Source: Parafilimonas sp. | GTDB taxonomy: Bacteria > Bacteroidota > Bacteroidia > Chitinophagales > Chitinophagaceae | Reading direction: 5' to 3' | Assembly: GCA_023251275.1 (NCBI GenBank) | Contig: JAHEZC010000223.1 | Coordinates: 1-5,423, forward strand | Length of the DNA stretch: 5,423 nt | Part shown: positions 1 through 5,423 of the stretch, one piece after another | How the letters are laid out: every line of letters begins with the position of its first letter | Numbering within the stretch: position 1 is the first letter of the stretch | Notes under the pieces: model-generated | What the model saw: only the letters and a program-made list of their open reading frames with translations | Databases searched by the model: none | What the model was told of the DNA's origin: nothing | Translations under genes and position numbers: made by a program

Positions 1-1294
1 GTGCACTGCCTGACGTGATAGCAGAAGCATCGGAACTTCCCGAATTACCATAAGCCGTCAGTTCGGGCTTTACTCTTCCGTCATAAGCAGGGCCTCTCGA
101 ACTGAATGACATCACTCTGTAAAATGTATCAACGCCGCCCACGGTAAGAATGTTTTTTGCCATTTTAAAATTTCCCGTAAGATTGGCAAAACCCCTGATG
201 CCGCTGTATTGTCCGCCACCAGGTGTACCATTCCCTGAATTGCCAGCGGAAAAAATATGCAACAGCGAGGGATTTGATATAATACTTGAATCATAAGCCG
301 CAGCGTCGCTGCCATAATAATTTTCGAGGTCAACACCATAAGAATGATTTTGAACAGAGATATCATACTGCTGGTATATAGCGTCTCCATCGGGCATTAA
401 CACTTCAAAATCAGATGAGGAAAGCAGCACTCCCGGGGCTATTCCTTTGCCACGAAAAAATGAATTGCCGCCTCCACCGATATACGTGCTCATAATCGTT
501 GCATGGTCATCTGTAGTCGGACTGCTGATGGAAGTGGGCTTTATACGTCCTTTAAAATCAATATCAGTGGTATCGAACAGGTTTTCTTTCAAAGAAACCG
601 TCATATCATTTGCACGTATGCCTGGATTGGCAGCCTGGAAAAGATTGATGGTATTCACATCAATAAGATAATCATCAATCACTGTTTCCGGCTTTGGAGA
701 AACATCTCTTATCTCGATATTCAATACAATTTCGAGCGGCAGAATATTATGCTGTATAAAGCCAATATTTGTACGAATGAGGAACAACTGCACATCTTCA
801 TTTATTTTTATCAGCCTGATATCAGAGACATGCTGATTAACAAAGATTTTAAAAGCATTTTTATCTGACACTTTTACCAGAAAATTGTATGACGCGTTCT
901 GTGGCAGCTTATCTTTTTTTCTGATAAATGAAGGCGAAAGCTTCCAGTTATTATTTGCAGCCAATACATACTGAAAATATGGAGCGGTTGCATGCAGGTT
1001 TGACGTATCGGCTAAGCGTATTGCATACCAATGCCTGTCAAATTTTCTAACTATTATGTCGTGATATAATCTTCTGAAAATGCTATCCGTTTCAGCATGA
1101 ACCTTTACAAGATAGTATCCGCTCCGGGTTATCGCTGATGTTATTTCCTTTCCCTGGTCCCGGAAAAAAATATTTTGCTGTGAAGTGTCTGTATATGTCT
1201 CGACTATCTGCTTATCAATTTTCTCATCGGGAGTCTGCGAATAGCAAAAACTCACAGTTAGCAATAAAAAGCACAACATTACAGGATATTTCAT
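1..1294 (-). CDS. Secreted subtilisin-like serine peptidase (S8 family), 3' end cut by window edge
   Basis: The reading frame is open for 431 codons and runs off the left edge. An in-frame TGA (1301-1303) lies two codons before the ATG, so the start is firm. Residues 1-20 form a signal peptide: a Lys, a hydrophobic core, then a likely cleavage near CYSQ. Residues 61-195 hold two similar-looking modules, starting YLVKV (61-65) and FLVKV (138-142), probably an I9-like propeptide region. The S8 domain starts near 225. His264 (DDHAT) is the catalytic His, Asn352 (SAGNSG) the oxyanion Asn, and Ser421 the nucleophile in GSSDASAITSG, which fits the family pattern GTSxAxPxxxG with Ala in place of Pro. 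SSRGP (398-402) and GRVKPEL (406-412) are typical S8 sequence. The usual catalytic Asp is Glu237. The role is probably extracellular protein breakdown or processing. The missing C-terminus might carry a secretion domain such as a T9SS signal, but this cannot be seen here. The family call is secure; substrate and activity are unknown. Confidence 0.93.
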   Translation of the reverse strand, partial: MKYPVMLCFLLLTVSFCYSQTPDEKIDKQIVETYTDTSQQNIFFRDQGKEITSAITRSGYYLVKVHAETDSIFRRLYHDIIVRKFDRHWYAIRLADTSNLHATAPYFQYVLAANNNWKLSPSFIRKKDKLPQNASYNFLVKVSDKNAFKIFVNQHVSDIRLIKINEDVQLFLIRTNIGFIQHNILPLEIVLNIEIRDVSPKPETVIDDYLIDVNTINLFQAANPGIRANDMTVSLKENLFDTTDIDFKGRIKPTSISSPTTDDHATIMSTYIGGGGNSFFRGKGIAPGVLLSSSDFEVLMPDGDAIYQQYDISVQNHSYGVDLENYYGSDAAAYDSSIISNPSLLHIFSAGNSGNGTPGGGQYSGIRGFANLTGNFKMAKNILTVGGVDTFYRVMSFSSRGPAYDGRVKPELTAYGNSGSSDASAITSGSA

Positions 1295-1430
1295 TAGCCG
1301 TCAATTATTCATTCGTTTATAGTTACAATGCGGCAGGATAGCAATACTATTCAAAGTCCAATTTGGCGATTTTTTTATTAAGCACAAAAATTGTTTTTTA
1401 AAATTCAGGATAATTCCGCAATAAGCATCA
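1295..1430. other. AT-rich intergenic gap between the transglutaminase-like gene and the S8 peptidase gene
   Basis: This 136-bp gap separates two genes on the minus strand. I found no perfect TAnnTTTG box on the minus strand and no GC-rich hairpin with a T tract. The only inverted repeats are short and A/T-based, such as ATAG/CTAT around 1338-1350 and an A-run facing a T-run around 1386-1400. The gap is long enough to hold a promoter for the peptidase gene, so separate transcription is plausible but not shown. Confidence 0.5.
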
Positions 1431-2303
1431 TCAATTGTCCAGCAGATCTGCAAGTTGCAGCAGTTCAAATTTTTTGTATTGCACTCGTGGAGTATCGAAG
1501 CATTTGGAAAGCTCTTCAATCAATGCCCGGATAACACGCTTATGCGTAAGCGGTTTAAAATATGATGAAGCAGCAGGCAGCATCATTCTTTTAAAATAAT
1601 TCTCCACATCCTTATGGCTGAAAATCTGCCCGGTGGTAGCATCTACATAAAAATTAATTTTTTCCTGCGGTGAACCGGCATAGGTGGAAGGATCATAATC
1701 TTTATTAAAAAAAGCAATAACAAATTGTTTGGGAATATGGATTGCTCTGGCAGGAATATCAAGCAATTCGGCGAGTACAAGATATAAAATGCCATTGGAG
1801 ATGGTATTCCCTTTTTTACTTTGAATAACTTTATGAATAAAAAAATCATCGGGATTGTTGTACGATACTTCAGTGCCTTTCAGGTTGTAATAATTATAGA
1901 CAATACTTGTAATTACATTTGCCTGTTCCAGCGGAGTGAGATAGCTGTTGAGCTCGAGCCAGACATTGCGGCGTATTTTTTCTATCTCCTGTATTACCGG
2001 CGCTGTTTGCAGATCAGGATATTGAAATTTAGCCACAAGCAAAGCGCCAAACAACAGGTCGTGATAAGCACTGTCTCTCCATTCAGTAAGGTCTTTTAAA
2101 AGATCAGCATAATGCAGCCGGTGTATCAGCATTTCGATACGTTCCTGCACTTCTTCACGGGGCGAATTTTCCCAGAGATTTTCCAGGTTGGGAATAATTC
2201 CTTTACCATAATGTACAATACGCTCACTTACGCTAGTGAATACTTCTTCATCAGGATCATCAAGTAAATTGAATAATGCCGATATCTCACGGGTTTCATG
2301 CAT
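1431..2303 (-). CDS. SirB1-like transglutaminase-fold protein with HEAT-like N-terminus, probably catalytically inactive
   Basis: This is a complete 290-residue protein without a signal peptide or membrane segment, so it is probably cytoplasmic. An in-frame TGA (2316-2318) lies four codons before the ATG with no other ATG between, which fixes the start. Residues 5-65 are helical and HEAT-like (LLDDPDEEVFTSVSERI, then IIPNLENLW). Residues 100-225 resemble the SirB1/Transglut_core2 fold: LTPLEQANVI (122-131), a variable loop, KKGNTISNGILYLVLAELLDIPARAI (163-188), PKQFVIAF (191-198) and FYVDATTGQIFS (218-229). In this family the third block usually reads like 'G-x-P/C-I-S-L' and the fourth like 'PGHFLVR'. 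Here Thr167 sits where a catalytic Cys would be and Gln193 where the His would be; Asp221 of the last block is kept. The C-terminal 60 residues are helical and charged. No reaction can be assigned; a binding or scaffold role is an inference. Its neighbours give no clue to its job. Confidence 0.72.
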   Translation of the reverse strand: MHETREISALFNLLDDPDEEVFTSVSERIVHYGKGIIPNLENLWENSPREEVQERIEMLIHRLHYADLLKDLTEWRDSAYHDLLFGALLVAKFQYPDLQTAPVIQEIEKIRRNVWLELNSYLTPLEQANVITSIVYNYYNLKGTEVSYNNPDDFFIHKVIQSKKGNTISNGILYLVLAELLDIPARAIHIPKQFVIAFFNKDYDPSTYAGSPQEKINFYVDATTGQIFSHKDVENYFKRMMLPAASSYFKPLTHKRVIRALIEELSKCFDTPRVQYKKFELLQLADLLDN

Positions 2304-2519
2304 AAAAAAGTACGATCATTAAATTTTAAATTGAAACTACAATTTTTTTTGAAAAAACAAACATCAAGTTAATACGGCTATAAAAAATATTTTCAAAGCA
2401 GCAGTAAAGAGCTGTTATCAAATTTAATACGGGTGACAAATGAAAAAGTTTATCGAAGGGAACATACTTTTATCCAACAAAATAACCTTCTCATAATGCT
2501 TTACGCAGAAATATATTTA
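2304..2519. other. AT-rich intergenic region downstream of topA
   Basis: This 216-bp gap lies between the topA stop and the start of the transglutaminase-like gene, both on the minus strand. It is AT-rich with poly-A and poly-T runs (2341-2360). I see no strong intrinsic terminator for topA; the best inverted repeat is a 4-bp CAGC/GCTG stem around 2400-2415 without a clean T tract. It holds one good match to a Bacteroidota -7 box, listed separately. Open frames on the plus strand here look like chance. Confidence 0.55.
2419..2426 (-). promoter_or_regulatory. Candidate Bacteroidota -7 promoter box for the transglutaminase-like gene
   Basis: On the minus strand this reads TAAATTTG, a perfect match to the Bacteroidota consensus TAnnTTTG. 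It lies in non-coding DNA about 115 bp upstream of the ATG at 2303 and points towards it. The -33 element is poor: at the expected spacing the sequence is T-rich (CTTT) and not TTG. In AT-rich DNA this 8-mer can occur by chance, so this is only a lead. If real, the gene is transcribed apart from topA with a leader of roughly 100 nt. Confidence 0.3.
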
Positions 2520-5081
2520 TTATTTACTGCCGGCTTTCTTTTTACCCGGAGTTTTATTGTACACAGGTTTAGCCTTTTTTGCAAAAGCATTGGGTATTTC
2601 TGCTTCAATCATTTTCTTTACATCTTCAAGTGAAATCTTAGCCAGTTCTTCGGCTGTGTATTTGGAACTATCTGCTTTGCGGCCTGGGTTTATCATTTTC
2701 TTTCCATATCTTATAAAAGGTCCCCAGCGCCCGTTTTCAATAGATATCTTTTCTTGCGGCCATTGCTGAATAAAACGGTTTGCTTCTTTATCGAGTTTTT
2801 TTTCAATGAGCTCTTTTATTTGCTCGAGCGACAGAGAATCTGCATTATAATTTCGAGGCACATTGATATACAATTCATCCCATTTGATGAAAGGGCCGAA
2901 ACGTCCTTTACCTTTTGTAACAGGCTTTCCTTTATAATCGGTGAGCGGCGCATTTGCCTGCTGTTTCATTCCGATTAATTCAATTGCCCTGTCTAAATCT
3001 ACCTGCAAAGGCTCTTCACCTTTAGGAAGCGAAATAAATTCATCTCCCCATTTTACATAAGGGCCAAAACGACCGGTATTGACAGATACTTCTTTGTTTT
3101 CATATTCTCCGAGGGTAAGCGGCAGCCTGAATAATTCCATTGCTTCATCAAGTGTGATGGTCTCAATACTTTGTCTTGCATTCAATTTAGCAAAACGCGG
3201 TTTTTCTTCTTCTCCCCCATCACCTATCTGTATCATCGGTCCGTACCGGCCCATCTTTGCAACAACGTTTTTCTTTGTCTGCGGATCAACCCCGAGTTTA
3301 CGTTCGCCTTTTATTCTTTCCGCAGTTTCAATCGTATTCTCCACATCTTTTTTAAAGGGTTTATAAAAACCGTCCACCATTTTTGTCCATTGCTTTTTAC
3401 CATCAGCTATTTCATCGAACTCTTCTTCGATCTTCGCAGTAAAGCCATAATCCATTACATCATTAAAATACTGGTTGAGAAAATCAGTTACCACAAGACC
3501 TAAATCTGTAGGAAATAATTTTGATTTTTCCGTGCCTGTTATTTCATGTTCCTTGTATTTTGATATATGATTGTTTTTAAGCACAAGTACACGGTATTCT
3601 CTTTTCACTCCTTCTTTATCACGCTTTTCTACATATCCCCTTTTTAAAATAGTTGATATTGTCGGTGCATAAGTAGATGGGCGGCCAATGCCCAACTCTT
3701 CCAGTTTTTTTACGAGAGATGCTTCTGAATATCTTGGTGCGGCACGTGTAAACCTTTCAATGGCTTTCATTTCTTTGAAATCTAATTGCTGACCTATCGT
3801 TAAAGGAGGTAACATTCCTTCTGTATCTTCTTCATCACTTACATCTTCTTCATCACGCCCTTCGTAATAAACTTTCAGAAAACCATCAAATTTTAATACT
3901 TCACCCTGTGCGGTAAGTTCAGCTCTGTTCGCAGATATTTCAATTTTTGCAATAGTTTTTTCCAGTTCTGCATCCGCCATCTGCGAAGCCATAGTTCGTT
4001 TCCAGATCAATTCATATAAGCGATTTGTATCGAAATCATTCACTGTTGCATTTTCCATATAGGTTGGACGAATGGCCTCGTGTGCTTCCTGTGCGCTCTC
4101 ATTTTTGTTTTTGTATTTACGTACCTGTATATATTTATTGCCAAACTGTTTTCCAATCTGTTCTTTAATATCATTCAACACAGTAGCGCTTAAATTTACA
4201 CTGTCTGTACGCATGTAGGTGATGTAACCGCTTTCATACAATTTCTGTGCAAGCAACATGGTTCTGCTCACACTGTAGCCAAGTTTACGGCTGGCTTCCT
4301 GCTGGAGTGTAGAAGTGGTAAACGGCGCCGCAGGAGATTTTTTTGCAGGCTTTACCTGTATATCTTTCACTGTATAAGCCGCACCTGCACAACTGTTTAA
4401 AAATTTCTCTGCATTTTCCGCCGTATTTTGTTTGCTTCCATCAGCTTTGAAAATTACATTTTTACCATTGATGTCTGATGCTCCGAAATAAGCTTCAATC
4501 TTAAAACTGCTGACAGACACAAATGCATTGATTTCTCTTTCTCTTTCCGCTATCAGGCGAACAGAAACACTCTGTACACGGCCTGCGCTGAGAGAATTGC
4601 CCATACTCATTTTTCTCCACAGTACAGGACTTAATTCGAATCCAACAATCCTGTCGAGCACACGCCTTGCCTGCTGCGCATTTACCAAATTCATATCAAC
4701 GGTGCGTGGCTGCTGTACTGCTGATTGAATAGCAGGTTTGGTGATCTCATGAAATACTATACGCTTTGTTTTTTTCGGATCCAATCCAAGCACTTCGCAC
4801 AAATGCCAACTTATGGCCTCACCTTCGCGGTCTTCATCTGTTGCCAGCCACACTTCACCGGAATTCTTCGTAAGTTGCTTTAATTCTTTTACTACCTTTT
4901 GTTTTTCATGAGGCACAATATACCTCGGTGCATAATTATTTTTGATATCAATCCCCATATCATCTTTTTCAAGATCGCGAATATGTCCATAGCAACTTCT
5001 GACTTCGAAATCCTTACCCAGAATTTTCTCTATCGTTTTTGCTTTCGCAGGTGATTCTACTATCAATAAATTTTTTGCCAT
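2520..5081 (-). CDS. topA: DNA topoisomerase I (type IA), complete
   Basis: This enzyme relaxes negatively supercoiled DNA by cutting and rejoining one strand through a 5'-phosphotyrosine link, balancing gyrase in the nucleoid. The 853 residues are complete. An in-frame TAA two codons before the ATG fixes the start. The N-terminal Toprim domain has Glu9 and Lys13 (IVESPAKAK), His33 (YGHIRDL) and the metal-binding DEDREGE (82-88; Asp82, Asp84, Glu86). Tyr289 in ITYMRTDS is the catalytic tyrosine, followed by Arg291. QEAHEAIRPT (331-340) and GIGRPSTYA (464-472) are further hallmark motifs. Residues 407-423 are a very acidic insert. The C-terminus has four repeats with GRYGP (611), GRFGP (670), GRFGP (726) and GRWGP (784), then a Lys-rich tail. 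There are only three cysteines (30, 95, 231), so the Cys4 zinc ribbons of the E. coli enzyme are absent; repeat-type C-termini are known in many bacteria. Expression probably starts in the divergent region upstream; I could not pick out its promoter. Confidence 0.99.
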   Translation of the reverse strand: MAKNLLIVESPAKAKTIEKILGKDFEVRSCYGHIRDLEKDDMGIDIKNNYAPRYIVPHEKQKVVKELKQLTKNSGEVWLATDEDREGEAISWHLCEVLGLDPKKTKRIVFHEITKPAIQSAVQQPRTVDMNLVNAQQARRVLDRIVGFELSPVLWRKMSMGNSLSAGRVQSVSVRLIAEREREINAFVSVSSFKIEAYFGASDINGKNVIFKADGSKQNTAENAEKFLNSCAGAAYTVKDIQVKPAKKSPAAPFTTSTLQQEASRKLGYSVSRTMLLAQKLYESGYITYMRTDSVNLSATVLNDIKEQIGKQFGNKYIQVRKYKNKNESAQEAHEAIRPTYMENATVNDFDTNRLYELIWKRTMASQMADAELEKTIAKIEISANRAELTAQGEVLKFDGFLKVYYEGRDEEDVSDEEDTEGMLPPLTIGQQLDFKEMKAIERFTRAAPRYSEASLVKKLEELGIGRPSTYAPTISTILKRGYVEKRDKEGVKREYRVLVLKNNHISKYKEHEITGTEKSKLFPTDLGLVVTDFLNQYFNDVMDYGFTAKIEEEFDEIADGKKQWTKMVDGFYKPFKKDVENTIETAERIKGERKLGVDPQTKKNVVAKMGRYGPMIQIGDGGEEEKPRFAKLNARQSIETITLDEAMELFRLPLTLGEYENKEVSVNTGRFGPYVKWGDEFISLPKGEEPLQVDLDRAIELIGMKQQANAPLTDYKGKPVTKGKGRFGPFIKWDELYINVPRNYNADSLSLEQIKELIEKKLDKEANRFIQQWPQEKISIENGRWGPFIRYGKKMINPGRKADSSKYTAEELAKISLEDVKKMIEAEIPNAFAKKAKPVYNKTPGKKKAGSK
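3825..3856 (-). repeat. In-frame tandem repeat in topA coding for an acidic linker
   Basis: The 14-mer ATCTTCTTCATCAC (plus strand) occurs at 3825-3838 and again at 3843-3856, a period of 18 bp or six codons. On the coding strand the two units give RDEEDV and SDEEDT (residues 409-420) inside the acidic insert of TopA. Perfect DNA identity over 14 bases suggests a fairly recent duplication or strand slippage, although biased Asp/Glu codon use could add to it. Confidence 0.75.
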
Positions 5082-5386
5082 TCGGGTTTATTAAATTTTA
5101 TGTGACCGGCTCCTGTGATACGCTGCAGCTATTGTTCCTTCGTTGTCCAACAGTTCAACAGCCTGAAAATTATTATAACAGTTAGTAATCAAATTAGTTT
5201 AGCTATGCAAATGTCAGGTTATTACTCAAAGTTTTATTCTTAACAATTCGTCATTAAACGCGTTTTCAATTTGTGCAATATTAAAGCAATCGGCGAAAAC
5301 AAAAAATGTTAAAAGAAAATGCCCATCATTTTTTTTCTTACTGTGGCATATAATTCGATTTGCAACAAGTATAAAAATTATAGTCT
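5082..5386. other. Divergent intergenic region between topA and a plus-strand gene
   Basis: This 305-bp region should hold the promoters of both topA (minus) and the plus-strand gene at 5387. It has two parts. Positions about 5101-5165 are richer in G and C and look like coding or repeat sequence (listed separately). Positions 5166-5386 are strongly AT-rich. Near-matches to TAnnTTTG with one mismatch occur on the plus strand (TCGATTTG at 5355-5362, TCAATTTG at 5266-5273) and on the minus strand (5208-5215, 5227-5234), but none has a TTG at the right distance. The box at 5355-5362 would give a leader of about 18 nt for the plus-strand gene and is the best of a weak set. I see no tRNA, riboswitch or terminator here. 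Confidence 0.5.
5101..5165. repeat. Possible dispersed repeat or gene remnant upstream of topA
   Basis: This block is clearly less AT-rich than the DNA on its right. On the minus strand it is open in the same frame as topA, reading QAVELLDNEGTIAAAYH and ending in two TAA codons just before the topA start. On the plus strand a second frame is also open (VTGSCDTLQLLFL onward). It contains the 8-bp palindrome GCTGCAGC (5122-5129), the direct repeat CAACAG (5148-5153 and 5156-5161), TGTGA twice (5101-5105, 5114-5118) and GTTG/CAAC (5142-5151). The CAACAGTTCAACAG pattern reminds me of short repeats seen between genes in some Bacteroidota, but I cannot confirm this without a genome search. No ATG begins the minus frame, so a functional small gene is less likely. 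Confidence 0.35.
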
Positions 5387-5423
5387 ATGAAAAAGATTTT
5401 ACTCTCCGCATTTTTATTGGCCA
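5387..5423 (+). CDS. Start of an exported protein, 3' end cut by window edge
   Basis: Only the first 12 codons are visible: MKKILLSAFLLA, a positively charged N-terminus followed by a hydrophobic run, which is how Sec signal peptides begin. An in-frame TAG (5381-5383) lies one codon before the ATG, so translation cannot start further upstream. The upstream bases are AT-rich (ATAAAAATTA at 5371-5380), as is common before Bacteroidota start codons that lack a Shine-Dalgarno site. The gene is divergent from topA. Whether the product is periplasmic, outer-membrane or a lipoprotein cannot be told, because the cleavage site lies outside the window. Confidence 0.7.
   Translation, partial: MKKILLSAFLLA

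Noticed and set aside
503..868. A 121-codon plus-strand open frame inside the S8 peptidase gene.
   Set aside because: The minus-strand frame here carries clear S8 motifs and stays open for 431 codons, so the plus-strand frame is only its shadow.
1338..1400. Short inverted repeats (ATAG/CTAT and an A-run facing a T-run) that might be a terminator between the first two genes.
   Set aside because: The stems are 4 to 5 A/T pairs with no GC-rich stem and T tract in the right order, too weak for an intrinsic terminator.
1821..2099. A 92-codon plus-strand open frame opposite the transglutaminase-like gene.
   Set aside because: It is antisense to a complete, family-like protein and its translation shows no domain features.
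2398..2416. A CAGC/GCTG inverted repeat that could end topA transcription.
   Set aside because: Only four pairs with an eight-base loop, about 100 bp past the stop and without a directly following T tract.
2440..2496. An 18-codon plus-strand open frame starting MKKFIEGN in the gap downstream of topA.
   Set aside because: It is very short, has no recognisable product and lies in AT-rich spacer where such frames arise by chance.
5200..5275. Near-matches to TAnnTTTG on both strands as promoters of topA or the plus-strand gene.
   Set aside because: Each has a mismatch in the fixed positions and no TTG at the usual distance, so I could not prefer any of them.
1..5423. Search for a defence island, CRISPR array, retron, toxin-antitoxin pair or mobile element.
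   Set aside because: The three main genes belong to known housekeeping or common families and there are no spaced repeats, transposase or terminal inverted repeats.

Overview
The window looks like ordinary chromosomal DNA from a member of the Bacteroidota, most likely near the Chitinophagaceae or Sphingobacteria. The clues are an AT-rich sequence without clear Shine-Dalgarno sites, a DNA topoisomerase I that ends in GR[YFW]GP-type repeats instead of Cys4 zinc ribbons, a secreted S8 peptidase with a two-part N-terminal region, and one perfect match to the Bacteroidota -7 promoter box (TAnnTTTG). The phylum is inferred from these features. The finer placement is a guess.

Layout. Positions 1-1294 (minus) hold the first 431 residues of a secreted subtilisin-like (S8) peptidase. 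The window edge cuts it 10 residues after the catalytic serine. After a 136-bp gap, 1431-2303 (minus) encodes a 290-residue cytoplasmic protein with a HEAT-like N-terminus and a SirB1-like transglutaminase fold that seems to lack the catalytic residues. After a further 216-bp gap, 2520-5081 (minus) encodes a complete 853-residue topoisomerase I (topA). A 305-bp divergent intergenic region follows. At 5387 the first 12 codons of a plus-strand gene begin, and they look like the start of a signal peptide.

The three minus-strand genes point the same way, but their gaps are large and their functions unrelated, so nothing shows that they form one operon. Each of the four gene starts has an in-frame stop codon 3 to 15 nt upstream, so these starts are unusually secure.

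I see no CRISPR array, transposase, tRNA, rRNA, defence cassette or prophage gene, and no convincing new multi-gene system. Four points deserve a second look: the Asp-to-Glu change in the peptidase triad; the apparently dead transglutaminase-like domain; a coding-like, higher-GC block of about 65 bp just upstream of topA that may be a dispersed repeat or gene remnant; and an 18-bp in-frame repeat in the acidic linker of TopA.
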